Source of the DNA: Pseudomonadota bacterium
Lineage (GTDB): Bacteria; Pseudomonadota; Alphaproteobacteria; Micavibrionales; Micavibrionaceae
NCBI GenBank assembly: GCA_016198545.1
Contig: JACQIJ010000158.1
Span: 1 to 6,345, forward strand
Reading direction: 5' to 3'
DNA length: 6,345 bases
The stretch's first letter is position 1, and each line of letters starts with the position of its first letter. The position numbers were made by a program, and so were the translations under genes. Shown here piece after piece: positions 5,976 through 6,345 of the stretch. The notes beneath the pieces are model-generated. The model was not told the origin of the DNA, did no database searches, and saw nothing but the letters and a program-made list of their open reading frames with translations.

Positions 5976-6010
5976 GTTCCCGTATTTTTTTATTTTTTTC
6001 ATTCGGGAAC
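5976..6010. repeat. Inverted repeat spanning the bolA-grxD junction
   Basis: GTTCCCG (5976-5982) and CGGGAAC (6004-6010) are perfect 7-bp inverted repeats. They are separated by 21 bases made almost wholly of T on the plus strand (A on the transcript strand). The outer arm covers the last codons of bolA; the inner arm ends beside the GGGAGAG ribosome binding site of grxD. In the bolA-grxD message the loop would be A-rich and single-stranded. A canonical terminator would instead have the tract after the stem, so this is not one. Confidence 0.45.
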
Positions 6011-6232
6011 GGACGTCTGAAGGGCGAGGGCAGGCATGCCTTTTCCCATCACGTCCTTCAAGGCTTCAAAAACCATGCGGTGCTGATCCACACGATTCAG
6101 TCCCTTGAAGGAGGGCGATACGACATGGGCTGCAAAGTGATTGCCATCTCCGCGCAGATCAGAAGCCGTTACATCCGCATCCGGCATGCGTTCGCGGATC
6201 AGTCGCTCGATCTCAGCTGCGCTCGGGCCCAT
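5999..6232 (-). CDS. bolA: BolA family protein
   Basis: This is a small single-domain protein with the BolA fold, 77 residues and typical of the short bacterial BolA/IbaG members. Visible features are an N-terminal helix with IERLIRERMPDADV, then the strand-turn GDGNHFAAHVVSPSF (28-42). The conserved helix start VDQHRMVFEAL (48-58) has H51 at the position of the usual invariant His. The tail has MGKGMPALALQT. BolA proteins pair with CGFS glutaredoxins to hold or pass [2Fe-2S] clusters, and grxD follows directly. No Cys is present, so cluster ligation would rely on His residues, as known for His-type BolA proteins. The ATG has purine-rich AGGACGGACGG upstream. It also overlaps (TAATG) a six-codon reading frame that starts at 6252, which is probably incidental. 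The precise subfamily (BolA1 or IbaG-like) is not certain. Confidence 0.92.
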   Translation of the reverse strand: MGPSAAEIERLIRERMPDADVTASDLRGDGNHFAAHVVSPSFKGLNRVDQHRMVFEALKDVMGKGMPALALQTSVPE

Positions 6233-6267
6233 TAGCCGTCCGTCCTGTCCATTCCACGAATATTAGC

Positions 6268-6296
6268 ATTGTATACGAATCGGTCGCTCTTTTCAA
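6268..6296 (-). promoter_or_regulatory. Probable sigma70-type promoter of bolA-grxD
   Basis: On the minus strand TTGAAA (6291-6296) and TACAAT (6268-6273) are separated by exactly 17 bases, each matching five of six consensus positions. Transcription would begin near 6261, about 30 bases before the bolA ATG. A second TATAAT on the same strand (6298-6303) has no good -35 partner. The 110 bases to the window end hold no gene that I can support. Confidence 0.6.
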
Positions 6297-6345
6297 AATT
6301 ATAGACCTTGTGGCGCAATACAGAAAATTTCTGCAGCAAAATCAA

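Noticed and set aside
6232..6252. Six-codon leader frame overlapping the bolA start by TAATG
   Set aside because: Its ATG has no properly spaced ribosome binding site and the peptide shows no attenuator-like feature; probably incidental.

Overview
The window reads as ordinary chromosomal DNA of an alphaproteobacterium. The evidence is the etfB-etfA pair, a one-step phosphatidylcholine synthase, a bolA-grxD pair, and a response-regulator/Hpt-like pair of a type I associate with Rhodospirillales and relatives. GC content looks moderately high but was not computed, and the genus cannot be fixed. No transposase, integrase, phage gene, CRISPR array or tract of clearly foreign composition is visible. 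Nearly all of the window is coding.

Layout, left to right. Bases 48-1745 (minus strand) hold etfB then etfA, the two subunits of electron transfer flavoprotein. Diverging from them on the plus strand (1853-2969) is a two-gene unit with a 14-bp overlap: a single-domain response regulator and a helical protein resembling a histidine phosphotransfer (Hpt) domain. A short AT-rich gap with stem-loops oriented for minus-strand termination separates these from pcs (3052-3789, minus) and a tRNA-Arg(CCU) gene (3826-3902, minus). Plus-strand genes follow: a small exported protein of unknown function (4044-4409) and rodA (4476-5606), the elongation peptidoglycan glycosyltransferase. rodA converges on bolA-grxD (6232 down to 5615, minus), which has a good sigma70-type promoter at 6268-6296.

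How the genes work together. EtfAB carries electrons from acyl-CoA and related dehydrogenases to ETF-quinone oxidoreductase. Pcs and RodA serve the envelope (phosphatidylcholine and the lateral wall). BolA and the CGFS glutaredoxin are established partners in iron-sulfur and iron handling. The response regulator and Hpt-like protein probably form part of a phosphorelay whose kinase is outside the window.

The most interesting observation is that the Hpt-like protein keeps most of the phosphotransfer helix motif but has Asn (N96) where the phospho-accepting His is expected, with a His at the next position. Its partner regulator keeps the REC catalytic residues but has Ala at the usual aromatic switch. 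The pair may be a signalling branch with altered or lost phosphotransfer. No clearly new multi-gene system is visible.
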